From Codonopsis lanceolata (lineage: Eukaryota > Streptophyta > Magnoliopsida > Asterales > Campanulaceae): DNA of 64,000 nt. The first letter of the stretch is position 1. Every line of letters starts with the position of its first letter. The notes beneath the pieces were generated by a model that was given only the letters and a program-made list of their open reading frames with translations, was not told the DNA's origin and searched no databases. The translations under genes and the position numbers were made by a program. This document shows positions 33,611 to 44,680 of this stretch, in pieces. The stretch covers positions 87,974,295 to 88,038,294 of the forward strand of contig CM028378.1 in the NCBI GenBank assembly GCA_013146195.2, in the 5' to 3' direction.

Positions 33611-34892
33611 TGTGGGTCCCAATGAGCACAATAATAAGCTAGAAGGGGGGGGGGTTGAATAGCTTATTAACACTTTAAAAACTTTTAAGTAAGTTCCTTG
33701 AAAGTTACTTGCAATCTATGAAAAGAATCAAGTAGCGGAAGACCTTCAAGAAAATTGTTCCAGGTCTGCCGATAAAGACTACCAGTAGACCTTTTACAGA
33801 TTACTTAAGTTCTGCTGAAATGGATAATATAAACAATGAAACTAAGCAATTCAAGTAATTGACAAACAATGAAGAATAACACAAGTATTTTGGGATGGTT
33901 CACACTATAATGAGTGCTACGTCCACCACCAAGGCAGTCAACCTTGGATTTAAATTGTGCACTATGTTTTCCACTTAGATCAATTACAAAGAATATCCCT
34001 AATGGATCGTGTACAAAATATTGACTTGTGTTTGGGTCTAGGGAATTAAATATCTGTAAATACAAGATATTTAATTCGTGCAGAAGTATAGTTAATGGAA
34101 GTTAACAACAAGAAGAATAAAGCAATAAATGTTGATGAGCAGCTTCTTGTTGTCGACGAGGACTTCTAGATCTGTTAAGGATCTATTGAATGCACTGAGC
34201 TGAAAGACTTGGAGTTATGAAGTTTCAGAGCAATTCTTTATGTGTTCGATTGATTCTGTACAATTTTCTTTTTGTTCCAGTCTTCAATGGCAGTATTTAT
34301 AGCAGGTGCATTTCAAAAGAATCCGTTGGAGAGGACGAAGACTTCAACAGCTCTATTCATAAATGCATTAAATGCATGGGGCTGTCAGTCAAGGATTTTC
34401 GTCTTCCCAGTTATCTAGAGCAGATAATCATTTCTGAGATCTTCAAAAAGGTGGGCGATTTGGTGTCAGATCTGAGAGATGTAGCAGAAAGTAGGGGACA
34501 GTCTGCTTTTCTGCTTTCACTGTTCAGGACGAAAAGTCTTCCTGCTTTTCGGAAAGTTGCTTTCGGCGGCTTGACATGTCAGGGAATGACTTGGATTAAT
34601 TCAAATAAAATATAGGAATAAGTTTGAATTAATCCAGTTAGCTTTTTGCTGGAGAGGACACGTAGAAGCAGATCAGCTGGACACGAGGTCTACCGATCTT
34701 AAGCTTTGAGCAGGTCTTTCGGTGAAGCCGAGAAGGAGTCTTCCGCTGAACCTGAAAAGTCCTATAAAAACTATACAAGGCAAAGTTCTATACACAGTTG
34801 CCACGCTAATCGATACGCAGCCCGATTAGCCACTGGAGTATAAAACTAATGTAATGTACTGATCATATATAAATTTAACATAAGAATCAACA
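33611..34892 (-). repeat. Solo copia LTR (SIRE-like family), TSD GAAAT
   Basis: The plus-strand ends are TGTGGGTCCC at 33611 and AATCAACA at 34892, with perfect duplications GAAAT at 33606-33610 and 34893-34897. It is the reverse complement of the copia LTR: a poly-G run then TTGAATAGC at the left corresponds to the LTR 3' end, and ACACAGTTGCCACGCTAATC near 34795 corresponds to 24580-24600. It is the only uninterrupted copy of this LTR here (1282 bp). Confidence 0.93.
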
Positions 34893-35497
34893 GAAATCCT
34901 ACGGAATTTGGGGTAGTTTTGATGGAGGTTAAGCCTCCGAGCGTTTTCAAGTGTATGAAGAACACTTGGGTTTTAGAGACTTGATATTATCGCTCTAAGA
35001 TGTTTATGTGTTAGTTAGCATAGAAATGCACAACTATATGATTTATAAGTAAATATCTACTTGATTGGATTAGTACGGTGTGTTGTACTTTTCCTTTATT
35101 TGAGCATGCGAGTATATATTACATGTGCTTGAGTTTGAGTCCATGCTGGCGGTTTTTGGTTTGAGTTTTGGCGGGACGATGCATTGTCTTCACGAATTGT
35201 GGGATTCGTGATCGCAATGGATCGCCGCGCCGGGTTTGCACACACCCCTCCACCGATGGCCACGGTGGGGAAGTAACTGATCTTAGTTAGAGTAATACAC
35301 ATGAATTTGATGGCTATGGAACCCGAACGGGGACTGTTTCGGGGACGTCGATGCCACGAAAGGGTTATCGAGGACACGTTTGTTTCCGCAGGAGTTACAC
35401 GCTGGAAACGGAAAGGAAAATCATCTTCTCTCGCTTATGTGGTTAATTTTGTGAGCACGTATGAATTGTTGTGCTACATGGTTAATGGTATGGTTTT

Positions 35498-35900
35498 TCA
35501 TGAGATGATGATTTCTTGATGAAATGTTATAGTAAAAATATAGCATGCTAATGAAATGATGATTTTATGAGTTATGTTATACTAAAAATATAACATGCCA
35601 TTTATGATTAAAATGGAAACAATAGTCTCCCATTCATGAATTATTATATGAGTTGTGATGAATGAAGGATTATGAAACTCATGGTGTAATTGGTTTATGT
35701 TGGATGGTGATAAGTTGAAATGTAGAAATAACATGCTACATGTTATTGGAGTTTAGATGCATATTATATATGATATGGATGACTTTATGATAAATTAAGT
35801 AGAACTATGTTCTATGTGTTTATGGATAAGATTGGGTTTATGATGTGAATTATGTCATGAAATGTTATATCATAAATATGACATGAGATGTATATGTTTT
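35498..35900. repeat. AT-rich imperfect repeats within the gypsy LTR
   Basis: The words GAAATGTTATAGTAAAAATATAGCATGC and its variants recur at about 35520, 35565 and 35855 (AAATATAACATGC, AAATATGACATGA). No coding potential is seen. Confidence 0.5.
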
Positions 35901-35961
35901 ATTTTGCGCATAATACCATGCCATGACATTGCATCTTTAGTAGCTTACTAAGTCATTATGA

Positions 35962-37275
35962 TAGCCATATGATTAATAGGGTTACCTACAAGGATGATAG
36001 TCCAGATAGATTGGTCTGGACTTTGACCCCTTCCGGTGACTTTCAGATGAAGTCTTTCTGGGATCTTCAGCGTGTCCGTCATCCCTCCATTTGGTGGGCA
36101 AAGAAGATATGGCAGCCTTGGATTCCTCTCAAAGTTAGTGGCTTTATTTGGCGGCTTTTTTATAACACCATCTCGGTAGATCTTCGAATCCAAGCCAGGC
36201 ACATTCCTTATGTTTCCAAATGTGCTTGCTTCCGAGCAAATCCAGCCACTGAATCCATAACGCACCTTTTTTTGGAATCTGAAATTGCAGCAGCTGTATA
36301 GGGCAGATTTTCTTCTATTTTTCGGCGTAACAAATCGGCTAATTCCCTGCTGCATCTTTTTGAAGCATGGGCAAAAGGTTCTGTCCGCAGCCTGCTTGGG
36401 GTGTGCCTTCTCGGGGTATTCATGTTTACTTGTTGGGAATTGTGGAAGGCTTGTTGTGAAGCGAAGTTTGATGGTAAAGATATGTGTGTGGATAGTATCT
36501 ATGCTCGCATTTTGGGGAGTTTACGGGATATGGTCTATATTTTTCGGCCTAAAGCTTTTAGTGGTCCTCGGGCTTGTCTGGCAATGCAAGCTATTCATAT
36601 TCAGATTCAGCAACCTCCCCGGAATTCTAGTAAATGGGTCCGTTGGATTCCTCCTATTCGGGGTTCCTACAAAATGAATACAGATGGTTCTTCAAAGCTT
36701 GACATGTGCACGGGTGGAGGTATTATTAGAGACTCAAATGGTGATCTACTATGGGGTAGGTTCCAATATGAAAGTTGAGATTTTTGCGCTTCGGGATGGT
36801 CTTATGTTATGTCATCACTTGGGCTTGCGTAACATTGAGATTGAATCGGATTCGAAGGTGGCAGTTGATGTGTTAGTTCATGGGTATCAAGGTCCTTGGG
36901 AGTATTCTTACGAGCTTCGGCAATGTCAAGATTTACTTACATGTTGTGCTCTTAGGCATGTGTTTAGGGAACAGAATAGTGTTGCAGATCGGCTAGCTGC
37001 AGAGGCTTATACCCACCAGGGCTTACTTCATTTTGACTTTTTTGGTTCTCTCCCCAGGAGTGTAAAACATGTTTTGCATATGGATGCTTATGGTTTTTTT
37101 TAATTTTCGTCGATGAGTTACTTAGCTGTATGTATCCATTTATTTTCGAGGTTAGGCTCCTCTGTCCTCCCATATATAAGGGCAAGGCTGGTTGTCCCCC
37201 TCAAATTTGTACTTTTTTCTTCATTAATATAATTTTGCAGGGTGCCGTCCCTGTTTCTTAAAAAAAACAAAAAAA
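35962..37275 (+). mobile_element. 5'-truncated L1-type LINE with 12-bp TSD
   Basis: It is flanked by AAGTCATTATGA at 35950-35961 and 37276-37287, after an A-rich tail (37260-37275). The last 150 bp match the tail of the LINE at 25173-30829 (CTCCTCTGTCCTCCC, AAGGCTGGTTGTCCCCCTCAA). Only the end of ORF2 is present, as expected for abortive reverse transcription. Confidence 0.93.
35969..37103 (+). pseudogene. LINE ORF2 C-terminus: zf-RVT and RNase H remnant
   Basis: VWTLTPSGDFQMKSFWDLQR and PLKVSGFIWRLFYNTISVDL (35970-36200) are the zinc-binding zf-RVT region. A frameshift follows near 36290. The frame from 36401 ends in an RNase H start (YKMNTDGSSKLDMCTGGG, 36670-36720); the rest lies in another frame from about 36770 (IEIESDSKVAVDVLV, EQNSVADRLAAEAY). 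The RNase H Asp and Glu positions are mostly recognisable, but two frameshifts inactivate it. The protein resembles but is clearly diverged from the LINE at 25173. Confidence 0.88.
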
Positions 37276-38005
37276 AAGTCATTATGACTTACTCGTTTGC
37301 TTTGTTTTCCTTAGATTCGAGCCGAGCTAGTATTCGAAGGCATCCGCCGAGTCTACGGTAGAAGTGAGATTTTGTAAAGGTTGCTACTTTAATTTATTTT
37401 TGTAGCCTTAGTATTTGGTAAGGACGTTGGGAAAAGTGAAGTTATGTAAACTTCACGATGGGTAGCAAACTTATTTGTGGATGTAATATTTTTACTTATG
37501 TTGGTTAATGATTATTCTTTTGGTAGCCGACTTGTGTTAGTCGCGCTTGGTGAATGTTGGTGATTATATTTTAAGTTATGTACATTGATGATTAATATAT
37601 CACGTTTGTTCTCCGACATGTTTTTAGCCATGGAGTATGTTAGATTAGAGTCTTAGACTTATTGTAATGTTGGGTTCCGGCTGTAACGTCGCCGATGACT
37701 TGGTTTATTTGTGCTATATAATTGTATTGCATGACAGGGAGTTTTTGTTCTACGTGCCCAATGTTGCGGCACGTGCGTCGAATTTTTGGACCGAGAGATT
37801 AATTATCTCTTTGGTTGCATTTAGTTTGAGCTTGTTAGCTCAGGCGCCACCGTGTTATTACGTTTCGCTTTCGCATGTATTTAAGTTGTTGGCGTATTGT
37901 CGTTATGGCCTTACCCATTATTTTATATTTGCTTGTTATTCGTGTGTTCTGACGGCACGACATTGCGGTCTCGTATTGGGATCCGTGTCGGGTCGTCACA
38001 ATCTT

Positions 38006-38232
38006 CGTCTTAACTTACTCCTTTGAGCTACAAACTTCAGTAAACAGCCAGTCTAGTGTTTCACCAGCAGACTTAGTCTGTCTTCCTTACAAGTCTTCCG
38101 TTAGTTCAACCTTTTCAATAGGTTGTAAGTACTTGTTTTAAGAACTATTACGAAAAGTTTTTAATTGTTACTAGGCTATTCAACCCCTCCCCATCCCCTT
38201 CTAGCATAGTATTGTTCCCTTTGGGACTAACA
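38006..38232 (+). repeat. Copia 3' LTR, segment 3 (U5 end)
   Basis: It resumes after the ATCTT duplication with CTCCTTTGAGCTACAAACTT and ends GGGACTAACA at 38232, matching 7795-8008. The next bases (CTTTG) would be the right target duplication of the copia element, but the left one is lost with the truncated 5' LTR. Confidence 0.9.
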
Positions 38233-38586
38233 CTTTGACTTCGACACCCATATATCAGACGACTCAAAAGAATACCCCAGTCCTAATTGACAAAGGTAAA
38301 TTGCATACTAAATAGCGTGGGAAATGTTTTGGTTGGTTATAAAAAATACCAATGTGTAGTCTGAAATATGGCGGGCTTTGGTTTCTAGTGGGTCGTATCC
38401 TTAATGAAAAAGGTAGTAAATAGTGTCATCAATACAATGCGAGTTCTTTCAGGTTTGAGTTTCCAGTCTGCTGCCTCTGTTGGCCTCTTAATTTAGCTAT
38501 ATCTTGCCCCACACATCTTCTTGGTCATTGTTGCCACTTTTAGTAATACTTCCACACATAAATAAAATATATATCAATCTTCCATG

Positions 38587-38998
38587 TAGCCGGAGATGGT
38601 CTTGTGCCCGACTGGCGGGGCTTACCCTAATTACGCGAGTGAAACTCAGATGTGGTCGGAGATAACCTTGTGCCCAGACTTGCGGGGCTTACCCTAATTG
38701 TGCGAGAAAAACTCGGATATGGTCGGAGATGGCTTGGTGCCCGAACTTGCGGGGCTTACCCTGTTTATGCGAATAAAACTCAAATGTGGTTGGAGATGGC
38801 CCGGTGCTCGGACTTGCGAGGCTTACCCTAATTATGCGAGCAAAGCTCGAATGTGGTCGGAGATGACCTGGTGCCCGGGGAAGCGGGGCTTACCCTAATA
38901 GTACGACCAAAACTCAGATGTGGTCGAAGATGACCTAGTGCCCGGGGAAGCGGGGCTTACCATAATAGTACGAGCAAAGGCTCGGATGTGGCCGGAGA
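38587..38998. repeat. 67-bp minisatellite, about six copies
   Basis: The unit starts GGTCGGAGATGACCTGGTGCC, continues GCGGGGCTTACCCTAAT and ends GCGAGCAAAACTCGGATGTG. Starts lie near 38587, 38653, 38720, 38788, 38855, 38922 and 38990. Later units carry GGGGAAGC in place of GACTTGC. It is probably part of an LTR or 3'UTR, since such arrays occur in gypsy elements, but its parent is not identified. Short ORFs across it are repeat-derived. Confidence 0.9.
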
Positions 38999-39169
38999 TG
39001 GCCATCATTCATGTTGCATGTTTGCTATTTACATGTTGCATTATGCAATTTGGAGATAATGAATTTTTATTCCTTGACGCTTTGCGCAATAATAGAGAAT
39101 TTGGATGAGTGTCTGTGGCCCGATAAGTATATATAAATTTGGATAACAAATTTTCATTCATTAATGTTT

Positions 39170-40898
39170 TGCAAGAATTCTATCAGTTCCTCTGTGTCTT
39201 TTCCTTGTAACTGCTTTGCCATTTTGACCGTCTGTTCTAGGAATAATGGATTAATCACTACTTCCTCCCACTCCTCGCATGGTTTTCGATCGGGCTTGTC
39301 CATTATTTGTATTATTTCAATTTCCACAATTCTCCAAGCCTTTTCTTTTTTTCATTTTTAACTTTGTTTACCCATCCTCCCCACTTCCTGGTGTGCCCGT
39401 GTTGTTCTTAACAGGCATACCGGGAAGTAGTTCCATCTCCATTCTTATTCCTTATGTCCGCCTTCCTTTTTTCTGGTTGTGGCTCACCATTGCCTATGAC
39501 TTGAGCTCTTTTGAACAAATCAGTCGGATTCGTGGGAGCCCTAGCCCCAAACTCTATTTTCAAGTTCCCAGGTGCCACCTCACCTTTGAAGCATGTAATC
39601 ACCTCCATATCAGAAATGCTCAAAATTTGTGCAAGCACTGCCCTAAATCTTTCCAAGTAACTGATTGTAGATTCCCCTGGTTTCTGTTTCACATTGCTTA
39701 GCTCACCCCTTGATTTCGGTAGTTTGCCCGTAGTTCCAAACTCCCCAATAAATGCCTCCTGCGATTGCGACCATCCCGCAATCGATCCCTCCGGTAAATT
39801 TCTAAACCAAGATGTTGCTTTCCCCTAAAGCGACCCCATGAACACCTTGCATAATATCACTTCATCCTCCGTTAATAATGTCGTGGCCATCTCAACATTC
39901 GATGCATGGTCACATGCATTAGTAAAGTCTTCATACTTCTGAAAAGTCGGGTAAATAAGTTTTGGATTTGGAAGGGCACTCTTAATCCAATTTGCAAATA
40001 GGTGAAAACGGGTGTGGATGCCCGCTTTATCTTTTTTCTCCTCAATTGCATCCAATCTCTTCCTCAAATCTTGCATCTTACTCCCCCCATGTTTATCCAC
40101 TAGAGGTTGCACAGGTTGTGGAACTTCGATCTGTCTTTTATTTGGAGGGGGGCGAGTGGTAGGGGATTTGGATGCCCGAGGTCACTTGGATAGTCCACGT
40201 GAACCCCTAGCATGGTGGGGATGGGGGTTTGAATCGCCCTCCTGACTCCTTTCGTGGGCTCGCCTCTTGGAACCCAACCTCTGCTTGGCATTCACCCTGC
40301 TATGTGTAGGCTGCTACATGACAAGGTTTCTAGCCATTTGTTCATCGACCCTTATTTGCCTTGATCTTTCCACTGTTGATCCCCTTTTCGCAGAGGGTTC
40401 TCCAACTAAATGCACAGTTTGCCCTTTAAAAACACTTATTTTAATCATTTGTCGCAGGGTGATATGTGCGGGCTCCGGAGGAACGCCCAGCAGGGAGGGC
40501 GGGATGGTTATTTCAGCCATGCCCATTTCCCGCAATTATTGATTGTTCATCATGATTTACATTAGTGTCGCAGTTTTAATTTGAATCTGCTACACCTAGA
40601 TTTTGCAGGCAATATCCTCAAGCTCCTCACCACTAGAAATTATGGACCTCGCCTTCTTCTTTTCCAACAGCGTCCACAAATCCTTTCCAGTTCCTGCCTT
40701 GGCGGCCCTCTTCTTGCTTGTGGACGCTCCGTTGCCTTTGGTTACTTTGTTGTTGGTCAATGTTTTTTCTTTTCTGTTTCTCAACATCCTGACTTCCTCA
40801 ATCACTTGGCCCCCTAGGCTACCCGCTGCCTGCTCTGGAATAGTATTCACTCCGCCTCCTACTCCAGTCTGAAGGCCCACGGGCTCAGGGCCGAACAT
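39170..40898 (-). pseudogene. Ty3/gypsy gag remnant (Tat-like or TR-GAG type)
   Basis: Minus-strand frames from 40898 down to about 39170 read as one broken gag. The N-terminal part is low-complexity (40898-40596, then 40535-40314). A linker holds RKRLDAIEEKKDKAG. The capsid core IYPTFQKYEDFTNACDHASN, then DEVILCKVFMGSL, stop, GKATSWFRNLPEGSI and VKQKPGESTISYLERFRAVL fit the Retrotrans_gag family (Cys-x-x-Phe, WF, LPxGSI, KQxxxES). A Lys/Gly-rich tail follows. No zinc knuckle or pol follows downstream. The Athila pol at 41502-44680 lies upstream of it on the same strand, the wrong order for one element, so this is a separate truncated element. Confidence 0.75.
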
Positions 40899-41501
40899 CA
40901 GCTGTCATTCCTTCTCCAGTCATTGGCAATAATCAAATTTCAGATCCAACCAAGCTTATTGTTGCGTATTTGGTTTTCAGATCGATTCCCGGCAACGGAT
41001 TGATGATGTTATTTTCTCTGCCAAAGATATGATCGGGAATCTGCTCAACTAGCTTGAATTGGTACCTGAAATAGACAAGCAAACGTTACCTGAGCAGGGG
41101 GTGGCGCTACGAATCCCTTTCGGTGTGAGAGTCAATATGAGGTCGATGAGAGAGAATGGAATTTGACAGCGTAAGGATGTAGAAATACGTGTGTACCTTT
41201 TTGTGAATGGGTCAGGGCCTTTACATAGACGTTGTACGGAGTAAAGTTTGTTAAGCCACGGGGGCCTTTTAGAATGCGTATATGTCCATCTGAGGTGGAC
41301 AATAAGCATGTGATATGGATTAGTTGGCAACAATAGTGGACAACTATACATTTTAGGGTCGCATGGTCCGCCCTAGAGCTGTTAGCAGTGGCCTGTTGGG
41401 CTTGGTCCGCCCTTAGTGCCTTTGATCTCCAAGTCTGAAGTCCCCTTGTTACAAATTGGATCATAATGACATTCTTACCCTTGCTAGGAATTAGAGGCAA
41501 C
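40899..41501. other. Non-coding spacer between two retroelement remnants
   Basis: No protein domain is seen on either strand. GC content is higher than in the flanking intergenic DNA, as in retroelement sequence. It could hold the leader of the gag element or the 3' end of the Athila-like element. Confidence 0.4.
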
Positions 41502-44500
41502 TCACATATGTTCTTCTAACTCAATAAGTTGAAGCATTCTCTTCTCACCAGCTAATTTTAAATCCATGTTGAGAGATTTTATAGCCCAAAAAGCTCTATA
41601 ATCTAACTCGATAGGTAAATGGCAAGACTTACCATAAACTATTCTGTAAGGACTCATACCGATTCGAGTTTTGTACATTGTTGTATATGCCCATAATGCG
41701 TCATTTATCTTCAAAGTCCAATCATTTCTATTTGGTTGCACGGTGTTTTCTAGAACTCCTTTAATTTGGCGATTACTTACCTCAACTTGATCAGATAGGA
41801 TGATAAGGAATTGTCATTTTATGTACTACTATGCACTTCCTCAATAAGCATTCACCAAGCGATTGGTGAAGTGCGTAGCTTGATCACTTATAATGGCTCG
41901 AGGAATCCCAAACCTGTTAAAAATCACATCACACAAAAACTTGATCATAGTTTTAGCATCATTATTACGGGTAGCAATAGCTTCCACGCATTTTGAAACA
42001 TAATTGACTGCGACAAGTATATATTCAAAACCATGAGAAATAGGGAAGGGTCCCATAAAGTCAATACCCTAAGCATCTAAAACTTCAACAACTAGGTTGT
42101 TTTCTCTCCACTAAAATGACCACCACATGTAAAGCTGTGGCAAAATTCTAACACACTTTGTTGTTCCTCTTCAGGAATACATCTTCTAATTATTGAATTA
42201 GGGCAACATTTAAATAAATATAGTTCATCCCAAAAATAATGTTTTACTTCTAAAAGGAATTTCTTTTTCTCTTGATAACCAAAATCAGGGTTGATGATTT
42301 TTGTAATAATAAAATTCACGTAATCTGCATAACAGGGTTCATTTCTTTGAATAGAAAACAATGTTCGTCAAAAAAATCTTCGTTTAGGAGAATAGCATTT
42401 TCAAACAATTGTCTTTCCAATAAAGGCAATAATTCTAATCTAGATAAGTGATCAGTTACCACATTTTATGTACCTTTTTATCTTTAATTGTCAGGTTAAA
42501 TTCTTGTAACAAAAGGATCCACCTAATTAGCCTAGGTTTATCATCTTTCTTTGTTAACATATATTTTAATACAACATGGTTAGAAAATATAATAACTTTT
42601 GAACTTAGTAGATAAGGACGAAAATGTTCAAGCGCAAACACAACTGCTAAAAATTCCTTTTCATTAGTAGTATAGTTGAGTTGTACATCATTTAATGTCC
42701 TACTAGCATAGTGAATAACATGGGGTAATTTATCTACTCGTTGACTTAGCATAGTCCCAACTGTAAAGTCATAAGCATCACACATTATCTCAAAAGGAAG
42801 AGACCAATTGAGACTAGCTAAAATGGGGGCTGTGGTTTACTGTTCTTTCAAAAATGTTGAAAACATCTTAACAATCTTTATCAAAAATAAACTTCGTATC
42901 TTTAACTAGCAAGTTACATAAAAACTTACAAATTTTCTAACAATCTTTTATAAATCGTCTATAAAATCCAGCATGTCTAAGAAAACTTCGCACACCTTTC
43001 ATCGTTGTAGGCGAAGGTAATTGAGCAATCAATTCAATTTTTACTTTGTCAACTTCTATACCCTTATTCGACACAATATGGCCTAACACAATGCCTTACT
43101 TAACCATAAAGTGACATTTTTCCCAACTGAGGGTTAATTTGGTTTCGCAACAGCGTTTAAGCACTGATGTCAAATTCTGAAGACAACTGTCGAATGAATC
43201 CCCAAAGACTGAAAAGTCGTCCATGAATACCTCAACACACCTTTCTACTAAATCAGAAAATATTGAGATCATGCATCTCTGAAAGGTGGCTGGGGAATTG
43301 CATTAACGAGAGGCATTCGTCGATACGCAAAAGTGCCAAAAGGACATGTGAATGTAGTCTTTTCTTGGTCTTCAGGCATAATGAGAATTTGATTATAACC
43401 TGAGAAATCATCTAGAAAACAATAGAAATCATGACATGCTAATCTTTCTAAAATTTGATCAATAAAGGGCAAAGTAAAGTTATATTTCCTCGTTGTCTCG
43501 TTGAGTTTCCTCAAATCAATGCACATCATATATCCTGTAATTGTTCTTGTGGGAACTAACTCATCTTTGTTATTTTTCACAATAGTGATTCCGGATTTCT
43601 TAGGAACCACTTGAACTGGGCTCACCCATTTATTTTTCACAATAGAGATTGGGTAAATAACTCCTGCATTGAGAAGTTTGAGAACTTTTTTTCTCACTAC
43701 TTCCTCCATGCGAGGATTCAGTCTCCTCTGATGTTCTTTGGAAGATTTAGCACCAAATTCGAGATAAATTTTATACATACACATTGAATGACTTATTTCT
43801 TTCAAATCAGTCAAGGTCCAACCTATGGCTTCTTTATGTTTCCATAACACTCTTAGCAAACTTTTCTCTTGTTCACTTGTCAAATATGATGCTATGATAA
43901 CAGACAAGGTTTCACCCTTCCCCAAAAAAGAATATTTTAGATGGGAAGGTAAAGGTTTTAACTCTAGTTCAGGTGGTGACCCAATTGAGGGAGCTACCTT
44001 AGTGTTAAAACGCCCTAGAGGGTCTCGAGGAGCTTCCCTAGGGATTACTTCTTCAGTTTCTTCAAATAGGGAGGTTAATTCAAATATTTCCTCATCATCA
44101 CTATCACCTTCATCGTGTAACATTACTTGTAATTTATCATATTTATGTTCTTGAGTTAATGTTTTAGTGGCTAATGTATCTAACTCATCAATTGAAAAAC
44201 ACACATTAGTATCACTGGGCGGATTCATGGCATCAAATACTGATATTTCCACAGTTTCACTTATCACTCTAATAGCTAGCTAACCATTTTTCACATTGAT
44301 AACAGTATTAACAGTAGCCATGAAAGGGCACCCAAGAAGAAGGGGCACTTCATGATTACTACTAATCTGATTTTCCATTTCAAGAACCACGAAATCTACA
44401 TGGATAATTAACTTATCAACTTGACTAATATGTCCTCTATAATGCCCATGGGATGTTTGACTGTACGGTCTAATTATAAGGACATTGTAGTAGGCTTTAT

Positions 44501-44680
44501 AGTTCACCCAAGTCTAGTTGCTTATATACTGAATAAGGCATTAAATTAATACTAGCGCCTAAATCCAACATTGCTTTCCCTTATTTTGAATCCCCTAAAG
44601 TGATTTGAATGTTAAAGCTGCCAGGATCCTTCAATTTAGGTGGAAGGTTTTGTTGAAGTACAATCATGCATTTACTTAAG
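41502..44680 (-). pseudogene. Athila-type Ty3/gypsy pol (protease, RT, RNase H, integrase)
   Basis: Read on the minus strand. Protease: DLGASINLMPYSVYKQLDLG near 44570-44510, then VDFVVLEMENQ and EVPLLLGCPFMATV. Reverse transcriptase from about 43990: LPSHLKYSFLG, RRLNPRMEEVVRKKVLKLLN, GVIYPIS, MMCIDLRKLNETTRKYNFTL, FSGYNQI, FTCPFGTFAYRRMP; the frame then shifts and reaches the catalytic FMDDFSVFG near 43210 and HAGFYRRFIKD. RNase H: HYASRTLNDVQLNYTTNEKE (42715). Integrase: zinc region (42361-42092), core GPFPISHGFEYILVAVNYVSK (42050) with SDQATHF, and the C-terminal IGMSPYRIVYGKSCHLPIEL (41665), a hallmark of Athila-lineage integrases. Several stops and frameshifts, and a stop in the protease, make it inactive. 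Gag, env-like ORF and LTRs are absent or unrecognised. Confidence 0.9.

Larger units (their letters stand above)
31185..38000 (+). repeat. Very long gypsy solo LTR (element A family) in the copia 3' LTR, TSD ATCTT
   Basis: It begins TGTAAGACCCCGATTCCCGG and ends GGGTCGTCACA, with perfect duplications ATCTT at 31180-31184 and 38001-38005. Its last 155 bp match the LTR end next to gypsy gag at 4960-5115, so it belongs to the same family and orientation. Subtracting the nested solo copia LTR and LINE leaves about 4.2 kb, very long for an LTR. A TATA box (GTATATATACAC) lies near 32207. No protein domain of its own is present, so it is a solo LTR. Confidence 0.88.
7380..38232 (+). mobile_element. 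SIRE-like Ty1/copia retrotransposon, split by nested insertions
   Basis: In order: truncated 5' LTR (7380-8008), iMet PBS, gag with a zinc knuckle, aspartic protease, integrase, RT, RNase H (to 17382), an extra ORF after pol (from 18127), a polypurine tract (24488) and a 3' LTR beginning at 24498 and ending at 38232. Order protease-integrase-RT-RNase H is copia-specific. The extra ORF and the gag tail word KSGLGY point to the SIRE/Maximus lineage. Four insertions lie within it: 10029-13743, 18871 to about 22820, 25173-30829 and 31185-38000. Every ORF has stops. The outer TSD cannot be tested because the left end is truncated. Confidence 0.9.

Noticed and set aside
31185..35961. Possible host gene in the 31-36 kb AT-rich DNA (CT-rich leader and TATA near 32207)
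   Set aside because: It lies between matching TSDs as part of a solo LTR, and no frame with domains follows; the TATA box is the LTR promoter.
38587..38998. CRISPR-like array
   Set aside because: Units are adjacent tandem repeats without unique spacers, in plant DNA; it is a minisatellite.
43825..44154. Plus-strand 109-residue ORF over the Athila-type pol
   Set aside because: Antisense shadow of the RT N-terminal region.
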